A stretch of 12,884 bases of DNA from Chloroflexota bacterium (GTDB lineage Bacteria; Chloroflexota; Chloroflexia; QHBQ01; JADMIH01). Made by a program: the position numbers and the translations under genes. The first letter of the stretch is position 1. Every line of letters starts with the position of its first letter. The notes under the pieces are model-generated. The model ran no database searches, was not told the origin of the DNA, and saw only the letters and a program-made list of their open reading frames with translations. The stretch lies in assembly GCA_015478675.1 (NCBI GenBank), contig JADMIH010000114.1, positions 1-12,884 of the forward strand, written 5' to 3'. Positions 6,359 through 12,884 of the stretch are shown piece after piece.

Positions 6359-7783
6359 ATGGCAACTACGTCTATTCATGAACGTGATACGCAACAGAGC
6401 AGCGGGGCGAGCAGGGAGAGCACAGCGACAGGTCAATCCGTCATGAAGAGGAAACCTTATGTACACCACGCCCAGACGGTGCGAAACATACTCGGGGAAT
6501 TGTTCGGCGCGCCCGCTCAACGCTCCTTCGCGGTGCGCCTGTGGGACGGCTCTGTTGAACGCCCGCCGACCGGACAAACCCCTGATTTCACACTGGTGCT
6601 GAAGGAACCGGGTGCGCTGCGCCGGATGCTGCTGCCTCCGTCGGAACTGGCCCTGGGCGAGGCTTACCTGAGGGACGACTTCGACATCGAGGGCGACATG
6701 GAGGCGGCCACAGGTCTTGCCGACAGCCTCACCGGGCGTCTGCGCTCTCCAGCGTCACTCGCGCGGCTGGTGTCAGATCTGCTGTCGTTGCCTTCTAACG
6801 ACTTGCCCACGGGCCGCTCGGTACAGCACCGGCCTACCGGCCGCCTGGCCGGGTTACGCCACTCACGCGGGCGCGACGCCACGGCGGTGCGCTCTCACTA
6901 CGATGTGGGCAACGACTTCTACGCCCTGTGGCTCGACAGCCGCATGGTCTATTCTTGCGCCTACTTTGAAAGGGGCACGGAGACGCTGGATACGGCGCAG
7001 GCAGCCAAGCTTGAGCATATCTGTTGTAAGCTACGCCTCCAACCTGGCGAGCGCTTGCTGGACATCGGCTGCGGGTGGGGAGGCCTGGCGCAGTACGCCG
7101 CCGAACACTACGGTGTTGAGGTTGTGGGCATTACCCTGAGCGAGCCGCAGGCCGAGTGGGCGCGAAGCCGGATCAAAGAGGCGGGCCTCGGCGGGCGGTG
7201 CAGGATAGAGGTGCGTGACTACCGCGACCTGGGTGAGCAGGAGTTTGGCAAGTTCGACAAGATAGTGAGCGTGGGGATGTTCGAGCACGTGGGGCGTGCC
7301 AAGCTACCCCTCTACTTCCAGCAGGCTTACAGGCTACTCAAGCCGGGTGGGGTCTTTCTCAATCATGGCATCGTCGTGCTGACCTCGAACGAACCCTCGA
7401 AGCCGCTGGGGCGTATCATGGAGCGCGTCTGGCGACCAGGAGAGTTCGTCTGGCGATACGTCTTCCCTGACGGGGAGCTGGTGACGCCTGGAGAGGTGAT
7501 CGCGCTTGCCGAGGGCGCACGCTTCGAGACGCGGGATGTCGAGAGCTTGCGCGAGCACTACGCCCACACGCTGCGCCACTGGGTGTGGCGGCTGGAGGCC
7601 AACCACAAGGAAGCGGTAAGGTTGGTCGGCGAGCAGACTTACCGTGTGTGGCGTCTGTACATGGCTGCCTGTGCCAGGGCGTTTGCCACCGGCAGGATTG
7701 GCATCATCCAGACGCTCCTGAGCAAACCTACCGAGAATGGTTCCGGTGGCCTGCCCCTGACCAGGGCCGACCTTTACCGGTAG
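6359..7783 (+). CDS. cfa: Cyclopropane-fatty-acyl-phospholipid synthase family methyltransferase
   Basis: This enzyme transfers a methylene from S-adenosylmethionine to the double bond of phospholipid acyl chains at the membrane, a change linked to acid and other stress. The 474-residue protein has an N-terminal Cfa domain (about 40-165). Next comes SHYDVGNDFYALWLDSRMVYSCAYF (179-203), with the conserved Cys200 that lines the bicarbonate site. The SAM-binding motif LLDIGCGWGG is at 233-242, followed by VVGITLSEPQ. Downstream are VSVGMFEHVG with the conserved Glu and EHYAHTLRHW with the conserved Tyr. The start is supported by AGGAGA at 6347-6352, six bases before the ATG. The first 28 residues are polar and atypical, and Met29 is an alternative start. 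It follows xfp by 96 bases on the same strand, so it may be co-transcribed. Closely related methyltransferases make branched or hydroxylated lipids, so the exact product is uncertain. Confidence 0.9.
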   Translation: MATTSIHERDTQQSSGASRESTATGQSVMKRKPYVHHAQTVRNILGELFGAPAQRSFAVRLWDGSVERPPTGQTPDFTLVLKEPGALRRMLLPPSELALGEAYLRDDFDIEGDMEAATGLADSLTGRLRSPASLARLVSDLLSLPSNDLPTGRSVQHRPTGRLAGLRHSRGRDATAVRSHYDVGNDFYALWLDSRMVYSCAYFERGTETLDTAQAAKLEHICCKLRLQPGERLLDIGCGWGGLAQYAAEHYGVEVVGITLSEPQAEWARSRIKEAGLGGRCRIEVRDYRDLGEQEFGKFDKIVSVGMFEHVGRAKLPLYFQQAYRLLKPGGVFLNHGIVVLTSNEPSKPLGRIMERVWRPGEFVWRYVFPDGELVTPGEVIALAEGARFETRDVESLREHYAHTLRHWVWRLEANHKEAVRLVGEQTYRVWRLYMAACARAFATGRIGIIQTLLSKPTENGSGGLPLTRADLYR

Positions 7784-7843
7784 GAGCGCCATGGTCAACA
7801 GATGATGGTAAAGAAGATTCGCAGTAGAGCGGCTGGAGCGGAC

Positions 7844-7924
7844 CTATTCACGAGTTAGCGCACGACAGTTCACGCAGCTACAGTTCATATGCGAATGGGT
7901 CATACCAAAATCGTGCCTGGACAT
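7844..7924 (-). CDS. Candidate 26-residue Cys/His-bearing peptide (unproven)
   Basis: A short minus-strand frame begins TAAGATG after the 32-residue frame and reads MSRHDFGMTHSHMNCSCVNC, then RALTRE. The HSHMNCSCVNC stretch clusters two His with a Cys-x-Cys-x-x-Cys pattern, which could bind a metal. No family is recognised and a frame this short is easily produced by chance. Confidence rests only on composition and the stop-start spacing of one base. Confidence 0.18.
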   Translation of the reverse strand: MSRHDFGMTHSHMNCSCVNCRALTRE

Positions 7925-7925
7925 C

Positions 7926-8024
7926 TTAAGTTAGAAGTGACACGGATTTTTCAGCGTCACCCATCAGCTCATCGGGTTCCCAGCTGTTCATTAGCGGAAT
8001 TGCCCAGACCTGTGGCTTGAGCAT
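7926..8024 (-). CDS. Candidate 32-residue small protein (unproven)
   Basis: A short frame on the minus strand reads MLKPQVWAIPLMNSWEPDEL, then MGDAEKSVSLLT and stop. It has balanced composition, two Trp residues and an acidic second half. A purine-rich AGAAGAAG lies directly before the ATG, too close for an ideal ribosome-binding site. I recognise no family. The next minus-strand frame begins one base after its stop. It could be chance, a leader peptide or a peptide precursor. It lies between cfa and the repeat-bounded segment. Confidence 0.2.
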   Translation of the reverse strand: MLKPQVWAIPLMNSWEPDELMGDAEKSVSLLT

Positions 8025-8043
8025 CTTCTTCTGATAAAGATGC

Positions 8044-8130
8044 CATTAGCGGACATATCCTACCACAACGTGGGCAAGGGACATGTCCGCTAAGGCTGTG
8101 GAAAACCTCACGTAGCTATGTCCGCTAATG
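8044..8130. repeat. 87-bp segment bounded by perfect 13-bp inverted repeats
   Basis: CATTAGCGGACAT at 8044-8056 is matched exactly in reverse complement by ATGTCCGCTAATG at 8118-8130. A third copy, ATGTCCGCTAA, lies at 8083-8093, and a fourth, CATTAGCGGA, outside at 7989-7998. The segment is too small to encode anything. It lies 150 bases upstream of a tyrosine recombinase gene, so the motifs could be recombinase-binding arms or a MITE-like remnant. On its right side it abuts a decapitated reading frame. Confidence 0.7.
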
Positions 8131-8284
8131 TATTCTCTACTGGCAGTTCGCCAAGGATCAGTTACCTACCAGGCGATTCTTGGACTCCATCACTGCAGAT
8201 CCACGTGCAGAGTTCATTAGAGAGTTGGCGAGCCATAACGACAAAATAACCAGATCGTTGAGAACAGATCGGCGAGATCAGTGA
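8129..8284 (+). pseudogene. C-terminal remnant of an unknown gene, overlapping the recombinase start
   Basis: After the TAA inside the right repeat, an open frame with no usable start reads about 51 codons, including YWQFAKDQLPTRRFLDSI, TADPRAEFIRELASHNDKIT and RSLRTDRRDQ, and stops at 8282-8284. The residue pattern is helix-like and charged, as in real protein ends. The stop overlaps the GTG of the recombinase as GTGA, the arrangement of translationally coupled operon genes. The simplest reading is that an upstream partner gene lost its 5' part when the repeat segment arose. I cannot identify the family. It may instead be chance, or be expressed from an unrecognised start. Confidence 0.4.
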
Positions 8285-9213
8285 GTTCAGTGCGACCAGT
8301 TAATCCCTCTGTCTCTACAGCCGGGCAGGATGCTCTGGATCAATACGGATACTACCTGACAAACGAAGAGGACCTCAGCGGCGCAACTGTGCGCAACTAT
8401 CTGAGCGACCTACGGCACTTCGTCGCTTGGTGCGAAGCCACATGGGAAGAGGGTCAAGACATTGGACAGTCCTTCACTCCGCCGGGGGTGTCTACGCCTA
8501 CCATCACTCGCTACCGCTCGTATCTGCAAACTGTGCTCAGGCTCAAACCGGCCAGCATCAATCGCGCGCTGGTAACCCTTAAGCGGTACTTCTCCTGGGC
8601 AGTGGATACCGGACTGGTGATGCGCAATCCGGCGAGCGTGGTCAAGCTGGTGGCCCAGGTAGCCCAGCCTCCACGCCAGCTGACCGATACAGAGGAAGAA
8701 GCTTTGGTCGCTGCAGTAACCGCAGGCGGCAACCTCAGAGACCGCACGATCATCGTATTGATGCTCCACACAGGCTTGCGGGCAAGAGAGGTCTGCACGC
8801 TCAAACCGTACAATGTGAGGCGTGGCAAGCGCAGCGGCTCCCTTCAGGTGGTTGGCAAGCGCAACAAGTACAGGGAAGTGCCCCTCAACGTCACAGTGCG
8901 AGCCGCTCTGGCCGAATACCTACCCGCGCTTGCACAAGGTGCGCCTTACCTGTTCCCCTCAGGGAAGACCGGAGAAGTCTTGACCGAGCGGGCACTTGGA
9001 CATCTAGTGAAGAAGTATGCAAGAGCGGCTCATCTAACCGATGTCAGCCCACACGATCTCCGCCACCGCTTTGGGTATCGCATGGCGGAGTCAGTTCCCT
9101 TACACCGCCTGGCCCAGATCATGGGACATGACTCTCTCGACACTACGATGATCTACGTCCGAGGTACCAGGAGTGATTTGCAGAAAGAGGTCGAGAAGAT
9201 TGCCTGGTCCTAA
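8281..9213 (+). CDS. Tyrosine recombinase (XerC/D-like integrase)
   Basis: This DNA-cutting and -joining enzyme forms a 3'-phosphotyrosine bond at paired sites. The 310-residue protein has an N-terminal SAM-like core-binding domain (about 16-112: NYLSDLRHFVAWC, then INRALVTLKRYFSWAV). A catalytic domain follows with every expected residue: Arg167 in HTGLRARE, Lys193 in VVGKRNKYREVPL, His258 and Arg261 in HDLRHRFG, His283 in GHDSLDTT and nucleophile Tyr292 in MIYVRGT. Length matches XerC/XerD-class enzymes. The GTG start overlaps the stop of an upstream remnant as GTGA; a second GTG three codons later is also possible, and the ribosome-binding site is weak. It lies next to repeats that could be its sites. 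It is not obviously the housekeeping Xer, and a role in an integrative element is inferred from the AlbA_2 gene and second recombinase nearby. Confidence 0.93.
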   Translation: MSSVRPVNPSVSTAGQDALDQYGYYLTNEEDLSGATVRNYLSDLRHFVAWCEATWEEGQDIGQSFTPPGVSTPTITRYRSYLQTVLRLKPASINRALVTLKRYFSWAVDTGLVMRNPASVVKLVAQVAQPPRQLTDTEEEALVAAVTAGGNLRDRTIIVLMLHTGLRAREVCTLKPYNVRRGKRSGSLQVVGKRNKYREVPLNVTVRAALAEYLPALAQGAPYLFPSGKTGEVLTERALGHLVKKYARAAHLTDVSPHDLRHRFGYRMAESVPLHRLAQIMGHDSLDTTMIYVRGTRSDLQKEVEKIAWS

Positions 9214-9250
9214 AGTATCGATTCAGGAGCTAGGGCAGAAGCAGAGGGGG

Positions 9251-9301
9251 ATGTTGAGTCTGAGAGTTTCTCGTGTGAGGGTTGCGATGGTGAGACGCTG
9301 A
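9251..9301 (+). CDS. Possible 16-residue leader peptide before the AlbA_2 gene
   Basis: An ATG preceded by GAGGGGG opens a short basic frame, MLSLRVSRVRVAMVRR, that stops one base before the ATG of the next gene (TGATATG). The AlbA_2 gene has a poor ribosome-binding site of its own, so ribosomes ending here could restart on it. The purine run is closer to the ATG than ideal, and the frame may be fortuitous. Confidence 0.25.
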   Translation: MLSLRVSRVRVAMVRR

Positions 9302-9302
9302 T

Positions 9303-10715
9303 ATGGCCTTGAACGCAGACGAACTGAAGAATCTGCTGGCGGGTGGCGAGACCGAAACCGTCGAGTTCAAGATAAGACCACCCCGCTTGGGCGATCTGGC
9401 GGAGCGCATCTGCGGCATGGCTAATACCCGCGCTGGCGGGACGATTCTGTTCGGTGTAGAAGACAAGACGGGCAGGCCGGTGGGCGTCCAACAGCCGGGT
9501 GAGGCCATAGATCAGGTGTTGCGAGCTGCGCGTCTCGTGAAGCCGCCGGTGGCCTTGCAAGCGCCCGGACCTGTAGTTTACTCGGTTGGCAACGCGCAAC
9601 TGGTCGTGGTGCAGGTACCGCCCAACAACGGTACCCTCTACCAGGCGGGAGGGGTCTTCTGGAAGCGCCAGGGCACCCACACGATACCTATGACCGGCGA
9701 AGAGATCGAGGCCCACCTGAACACCTACGGCTCCACCCACTGGGAGGGGATGCCCTGTGCTCGATCCACGTTAGATGACATCAACTACGACCTGGTGGAA
9801 CGCTACCTGTCATATCGAGCCGAGCGGAGCCGACGCACCCTACGCTACACCTCACGAGAGGACCTGCTCGTGGGGCTTGAATGCGCCACAAGGGATCCAC
9901 TCAACCAGCAATTGCGTCCCACTAACGCCGGCATGTTGATGTTCGGCTACGACCCGCAGCTATTTATCCCCCAGAGCGAGGTAGTGTGCATCCGTTACGC
10001 AGACGCGCTGGGTGTCGGTGGGTACGTGGACCGGAAGAACTTCACCGGCAACATCCCTGAGCTTATAGATAAGACCGCCGAGTTTATTACCTTGCATACC
10101 AGGGTAGGAGCACGGATAAGCGGGTTCAAGCGTGAGGATCTGCCGGAGCTCCCCCTGGAAGCGCTGAGGGAGGCTGCGGTCAACGCGGTGGTGCATCGTG
10201 ATTACAGCAAGGTGGGAGAGACCGTGCGGGTTTTCTACTATGCCGACCGCCTGGAGGTGCATAGCCCAGGACTGCTTCTGCCCGGTATCACCCCGGACGA
10301 CCTGGCGCACCTGCGTGTTTCCTCCCGCCCGCGCAACCCCCTGATTGCAGGCTTCCTGAGAGATATACCGGGCTATATGGAGCGGATTGGCTCAGGTATT
10401 CGCCTGATGGTGAACGAGATGCGCCACATGGGCCTGCCCGACCCGGAGTTCGTGGAGCAGCACGAGTTCGTGGTGATATTCCGCAACGGAACAACAGGAG
10501 AAGGAGCAGGTCCCGGCACGACGGGTGCTCTGAACCCTCGCCAGTTGATCGGCTTGCAAATCGTGCAGCAAAGGGGTAGCATCAGCAGCGGGGAGTACCA
10601 GGCAGCCACAGGAGCTTCTGAAAGCACGGCTCTACGCGACCTGACTGATATGGTCAATAGAAGCATCCTGACGAGGCGGGGCAGAACGCGAGCTCTACGC
10701 TATTACCTGCCCTAA
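9303..10715 (+). CDS. AlbA_2/Schlafen-type ATP-binding protein with C-terminal winged helix
   Basis: This 470-residue protein joins three parts. An AlbA_2 (Schlafen AlbA, formerly AAA_4) domain spans about 14-130, with ETVEFKIRP and GMANTRAGGTILFGVED. A middle domain has LRPTNAGMLMFG and FTGNIPELIDKTAEFI. A GHKL-like ATPase region (HATPase_c_4) spans about 280-395, with REAAVNAVVHRDYS, the LEVHSPG loop and ERIGSGIRLM. The tail (about 405-470) looks like a winged helix, with GSISSGEYQAATGASESTALRDL and a basic RRGRTRALRYYLP end. Proteins of this layout are annotated as ATP-binding or transcriptional regulators, and are common in mobile and defence-rich regions; their activity is mostly unproven. 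The ATG at 9303 lacks a good ribosome-binding site and may depend on coupling to a short upstream frame. It lies 89 bases after the recombinase on the same strand, so the two may be co-transcribed. Confidence 0.88.
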   Translation: MALNADELKNLLAGGETETVEFKIRPPRLGDLAERICGMANTRAGGTILFGVEDKTGRPVGVQQPGEAIDQVLRAARLVKPPVALQAPGPVVYSVGNAQLVVVQVPPNNGTLYQAGGVFWKRQGTHTIPMTGEEIEAHLNTYGSTHWEGMPCARSTLDDINYDLVERYLSYRAERSRRTLRYTSREDLLVGLECATRDPLNQQLRPTNAGMLMFGYDPQLFIPQSEVVCIRYADALGVGGYVDRKNFTGNIPELIDKTAEFITLHTRVGARISGFKREDLPELPLEALREAAVNAVVHRDYSKVGETVRVFYYADRLEVHSPGLLLPGITPDDLAHLRVSSRPRNPLIAGFLRDIPGYMERIGSGIRLMVNEMRHMGLPDPEFVEQHEFVVIFRNGTTGEGAGPGTTGALNPRQLIGLQIVQQRGSISSGEYQAATGASESTALRDLTDMVNRSILTRRGRTRALRYYLP

Positions 10716-10795
10716 CCTCCCTGCCTTTCGATGGTCTCAACAATGCTGAAAGGTATCCAGCGCCTACTGGTGCATAGCGGATGCATCGAACGATC

Positions 10796-10846
10796 TGAAT
10801 CCCTCCAAGAATCCCGTCATCATGACGGGATTCTTGGAGGGATTCA
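10796..10846. terminator. 51-bp palindrome between convergent genes
   Basis: TGAATCCCTCCAAGAATCCC continues to 10820 and is matched exactly in reverse complement by 10822-10846: 25-bp arms and a single-base spacer. It lies in the 220-base gap between the convergent AlbA_2 and large recombinase genes, so it could stop transcription from both sides. It lacks T-runs. Its length and perfection suggest a mobile or dispersed repeat serving as a bidirectional terminator. Nothing else was recognised in 10716-10935. Confidence 0.65.
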
Positions 10847-10935
10847 TGCGCGGCTACTCCTCTGCTGACCGACGGCAGGTGCGCCCTACTCTGCTTATCC
10901 TGGTTTACCACTTCTATCTCTCTGCTCCACCTTCC

Positions 10936-12884
10936 TCAGTCGCCCTGAGGTAGTTGAAGGGTCTCGAGTGGTTCGCCCATGTTCAGGAGATATCGCTCGA
11001 ACCGCAGGGCATAGTGACGGTGTCTCTCAGCCTCCTTCTCGTTCCCAGCAGCCTGAGCCTCTTCCGCAAGGGTAAGCTCTATCCGCAGTCGCTCGCGCAG
11101 GCGTGGGGCACGCTCAGGCGAGGTGATGAAGCGTGAGCAGTAGAGATATAGATCGCACTCGCACGGGCCCTCTTCTGGTAGCCGCAGGCACTCCCCAAGC
11201 TCAAGCTCAGTCTTGATGAATTTTGCTTTCAGCCAGGCTACATCAGATGACGAGACTCTCGAAGTGCGAAGAATCTCCGCAAAAGGGCCTGCCACTGGCG
11301 TGCCTGGCTGTAGCTCAGTCCTCAGGGCCGCGCTGTAGTCATCGAGCACTTCCTGGTCGCTGATATGCAGGTAAACCATCGTGTGGTTGGCACTCTCATG
11401 ACCTAGCACCCTCATGATCGTGTTCAGCTTGGCTCCTTTCCTCGCCAGTTGGGTAGCAACAGTGTGGCGAAATCGGTGGGCTGTCACCTTGGCTCTCCCA
11501 TCCGGCGTGATAAGACCTGCTATCTTGCATGCCTTATGCAGTGGTTGCTCGAATAGGTATGGCGCCGAGAATCGTTTCCCATAGTGCATGAAGAGGTAAT
11601 GTGTCTCCACGCCTGTGCGGGGATCTCTTAGACCACGACCCACCTTCGGGCGGATTGATAATATATACCGGATTGCTTCGGCGGCTTCTTCATGGAGAGG
11701 CACCATTCGCTCTCGATTGGTTTTGCCCGCCGGGATGCGAAGGCGAGACGTGCCGTCTGGGTAGCTGTCCAGGCAATCGATCGAAAGGCGGCATATCTCG
11801 TCACGCCTTGCCCCACTCCAGCGCGCAATGAGCAGAGCAGCACGCTGAAATGGGCAATCTATAGTTCGTATAACTTCCATTATCCGTTCAAGCTCATCGT
11901 CAGGGATATACCTGGGTAGATAGATGGCTCGTTTGGGAAGGTCGCCCCTGCTTAGGAGCGGCCGGTTGGGTACTTCCATCTGATGCTTCCCCTCCCGCCC
12001 CTGCCCCTCCCATTTAGACCACTCAGAGACCCGTCGGAAGAACACGTTAAGTGACGACAGGATACCTATCTTCGCGCTCAGTGAGTAAGGCCTCTTGCTG
12101 CGGACGCCTACCATGCTGTTGAGGTCCTCGGCGAACTCGAGCAGATGCTCCCTGGTCACCTGAGCGAAGCTTTCAGTCTCCGGGTGGGTACTCATCAGCC
12201 AGCGAATAAACAGGTTGAGTGCCAGTTCAGCACTGTCTATGGTGGCTGGCCTGTCCACCAGTCGCCGCTCCCTGATGTAACGGTCAATCACAGCCTTCAT
12301 ACGTGGCCTGTGCGCCCAGGCTGGCGGCGCAATGCCTCTCGGCTGGGCTTTGCGCGGTTCTTTGGATACCTGGCCTCTGTGGTACAGGACCACATTCAGT
12401 ATGTGAAGACTGTAGGTGTACACTTCGACTGCCTGGTGGTAGCGCTTCTCCGTTCCGAAGTAGCGGGCAATATCGGGGCGCTCTCCCAGCTTATGGACGG
12501 CCTCCAGATATTCGGCAACGTGCTCGTCGGTGATACCCTTCGCTTGAGTAATGCCGGTATGCAGGAAGATGCGGCTTGTGACGTACCGCAGTTCCTGGAC
12601 TGGAACACACCGCTCATAGCCCAGCCTTACCGCCTCTTCAACCAGAGCGGGCACCCCAAGGTCCATGTTCAGGTAGTCCAAAAGCTTCCAGACGCGCAGC
12701 ACCGGTATTGCGAAGATCCATTCCAGATCGAAGCGAGCGTAGCCACGTACCGCCAGATACATCAGGTACGGTCGCGCTCTGAATGAAACCAGGTTCGTGG
12801 GTGGATTAGTTGTTTCGGTGTACCCTTCGCCGTAAAGACGGCCAACACGTTCAGGCAAGGGGGCAGCGAACCACCTGCCCAGAT
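10936..12884 (-). CDS. Large tyrosine recombinase with Cys-bearing C-terminal tail (5' end beyond window)
   Basis: At least 640 residues encode a second site-specific recombinase. Counting from the TTG at 12858, a long N-terminal region (1-180) precedes the core-binding domain (about 185-285). The catalytic domain shows Arg351 in RWSGARRDEIC, Lys379 in PAGKTNRERMVPL, His461 and Arg464 in HRFRHTVATQ, His487 in LGHES and nucleophile Tyr496 in MVYLHIS. A C-terminal tail of about 140 residues holds Cys557, Cys566, Cys568 and Cys574 in GECLRL and GPCECDLYLYCSRF, followed by a charged coiled-coil-like stretch. Size and Cys tail resemble the TnpB-type recombinases of Tn554-like elements and other recombinase arrays, from recollection of the family. 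The frame stays open past 12858 (LGRWFAAP) to the window edge, so the true start is probably outside. It converges on the AlbA_2 gene. The element it serves is not visible. Confidence 0.9.
   Translation of the reverse strand, partial: LGRWFAAPLPERVGRLYGEGYTETTNPPTNLVSFRARPYLMYLAVRGYARFDLEWIFAIPVLRVWKLLDYLNMDLGVPALVEEAVRLGYERCVPVQELRYVTSRIFLHTGITQAKGITDEHVAEYLEAVHKLGERPDIARYFGTEKRYHQAVEVYTYSLHILNVVLYHRGQVSKEPRKAQPRGIAPPAWAHRPRMKAVIDRYIRERRLVDRPATIDSAELALNLFIRWLMSTHPETESFAQVTREHLLEFAEDLNSMVGVRSKRPYSLSAKIGILSSLNVFFRRVSEWSKWEGQGREGKHQMEVPNRPLLSRGDLPKRAIYLPRYIPDDELERIMEVIRTIDCPFQRAALLIARWSGARRDEICRLSIDCLDSYPDGTSRLRIPAGKTNRERMVPLHEEAAEAIRYILSIRPKVGRGLRDPRTGVETHYLFMHYGKRFSAPYLFEQPLHKACKIAGLITPDGRAKVTAHRFRHTVATQLARKGAKLNTIMRVLGHESANHTMVYLHISDQEVLDDYSAALRTELQPGTPVAGPFAEILRTSRVSSSDVAWLKAKFIKTELELGECLRLPEEGPCECDLYLYCSRFITSPERAPRLRERLRIELTLAEEAQAAGNEKEAERHRHYALRFERYLLNMGEPLETLQLPQGD

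Larger units (their letters stand above)
7784..8128. other. Gap after cfa: repeats and very short frames
   Basis: No standard gene lies here. The second half carries four copies of an ATTAGCGGA(CAT) motif (7989-7998 and 8044-8056 in one orientation, 8083-8093 and 8118-8130 in the other). The minus strand has two very short open frames back to back (8022-8024 start to 7926, then 7924 to 7844), described separately. No terminator hairpin with a T-run was seen after cfa. Confidence 0.6.

Noticed and set aside
8175..8184. GATTCTTGGA shared with the palindrome at 10796-10846, as possible att direct repeats
   Set aside because: A 10-base match with no extension is expected by chance in a window of this size and does not mark an element boundary.
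12145..12786. 213-codon plus-strand open frame opposite the large recombinase
   Set aside because: It lies wholly antisense to a gene with all recombinase catalytic residues, and its translation shows no domain-like pattern.

Overview
This window is GC-rich bacterial DNA. It combines a chromosomal metabolic block with a mobile-DNA region rich in palindromes. No rRNA, tRNA or CRISPR array was seen. Gene content and the style of the dispersed palindromic repeats suggest an environmental bacterium, possibly Chloroflexota. That assignment is an inference from general resemblance, because nothing in the window is taxonomically decisive.

Bases 1-1540, metal and membrane block (+ strand). The window opens inside the last transmembrane segments of a copper-translocating P-type ATPase (CopA). 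A gene-free stretch (204-595) follows, filled with nested inverted repeats: a perfect 61-bp pair, an inner hairpin and an outer 14-bp pair. Next come a membrane-anchored cupredoxin, a 57-residue DUF2933-like membrane peptide and a DUF2892-like membrane protein. The order suggests a copper or heavy-metal handling locus. A perfect 32-bp palindrome sits behind the cupredoxin gene.

Bases 1655-7783, central metabolism (+ strand). An unrecognised 219-residue protein with a possible PD-(D/E)XK nuclease motif comes first. It is followed by acetate kinase (ackA), xylulose-5-phosphate/fructose-6-phosphate phosphoketolase (xfp) and a cyclopropane-fatty-acyl-phospholipid synthase (cfa). Xfp makes acetyl phosphate from sugar phosphates, and AckA converts it to acetate plus ATP, so these two form a phosphoketolase shunt. 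The 9-bp hairpin at their junction holds the ackA stop codon in its loop. The kinase departs from the family consensus at several active-site positions.

Bases 7784-12884, mobile region. A 345-bp stretch without a recognisable gene carries repeated ATTAGCGGA(CAT) motifs. The outermost perfect pair bounds 87 bp, and immediately after it begins a decapitated reading frame that overlaps the start of a tyrosine recombinase gene by four bases. Then come an AlbA_2/Schlafen-type ATP-binding protein with a C-terminal winged helix, a 51-bp near-spacerless palindrome, and, on the minus strand, a second, much larger tyrosine recombinase with a cysteine-bearing C-terminal tail. The second recombinase runs off the right edge. 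Two recombinases of different classes around an AlbA_2 protein suggest an integrative element or a region of repeated insertion.

The most unusual items are the nested inverted-repeat island at 206-501 and the 7844-8284 area, with its repeats, truncated frame and two tandem very short minus-strand frames. I did not find a complete system that I could confidently call new.
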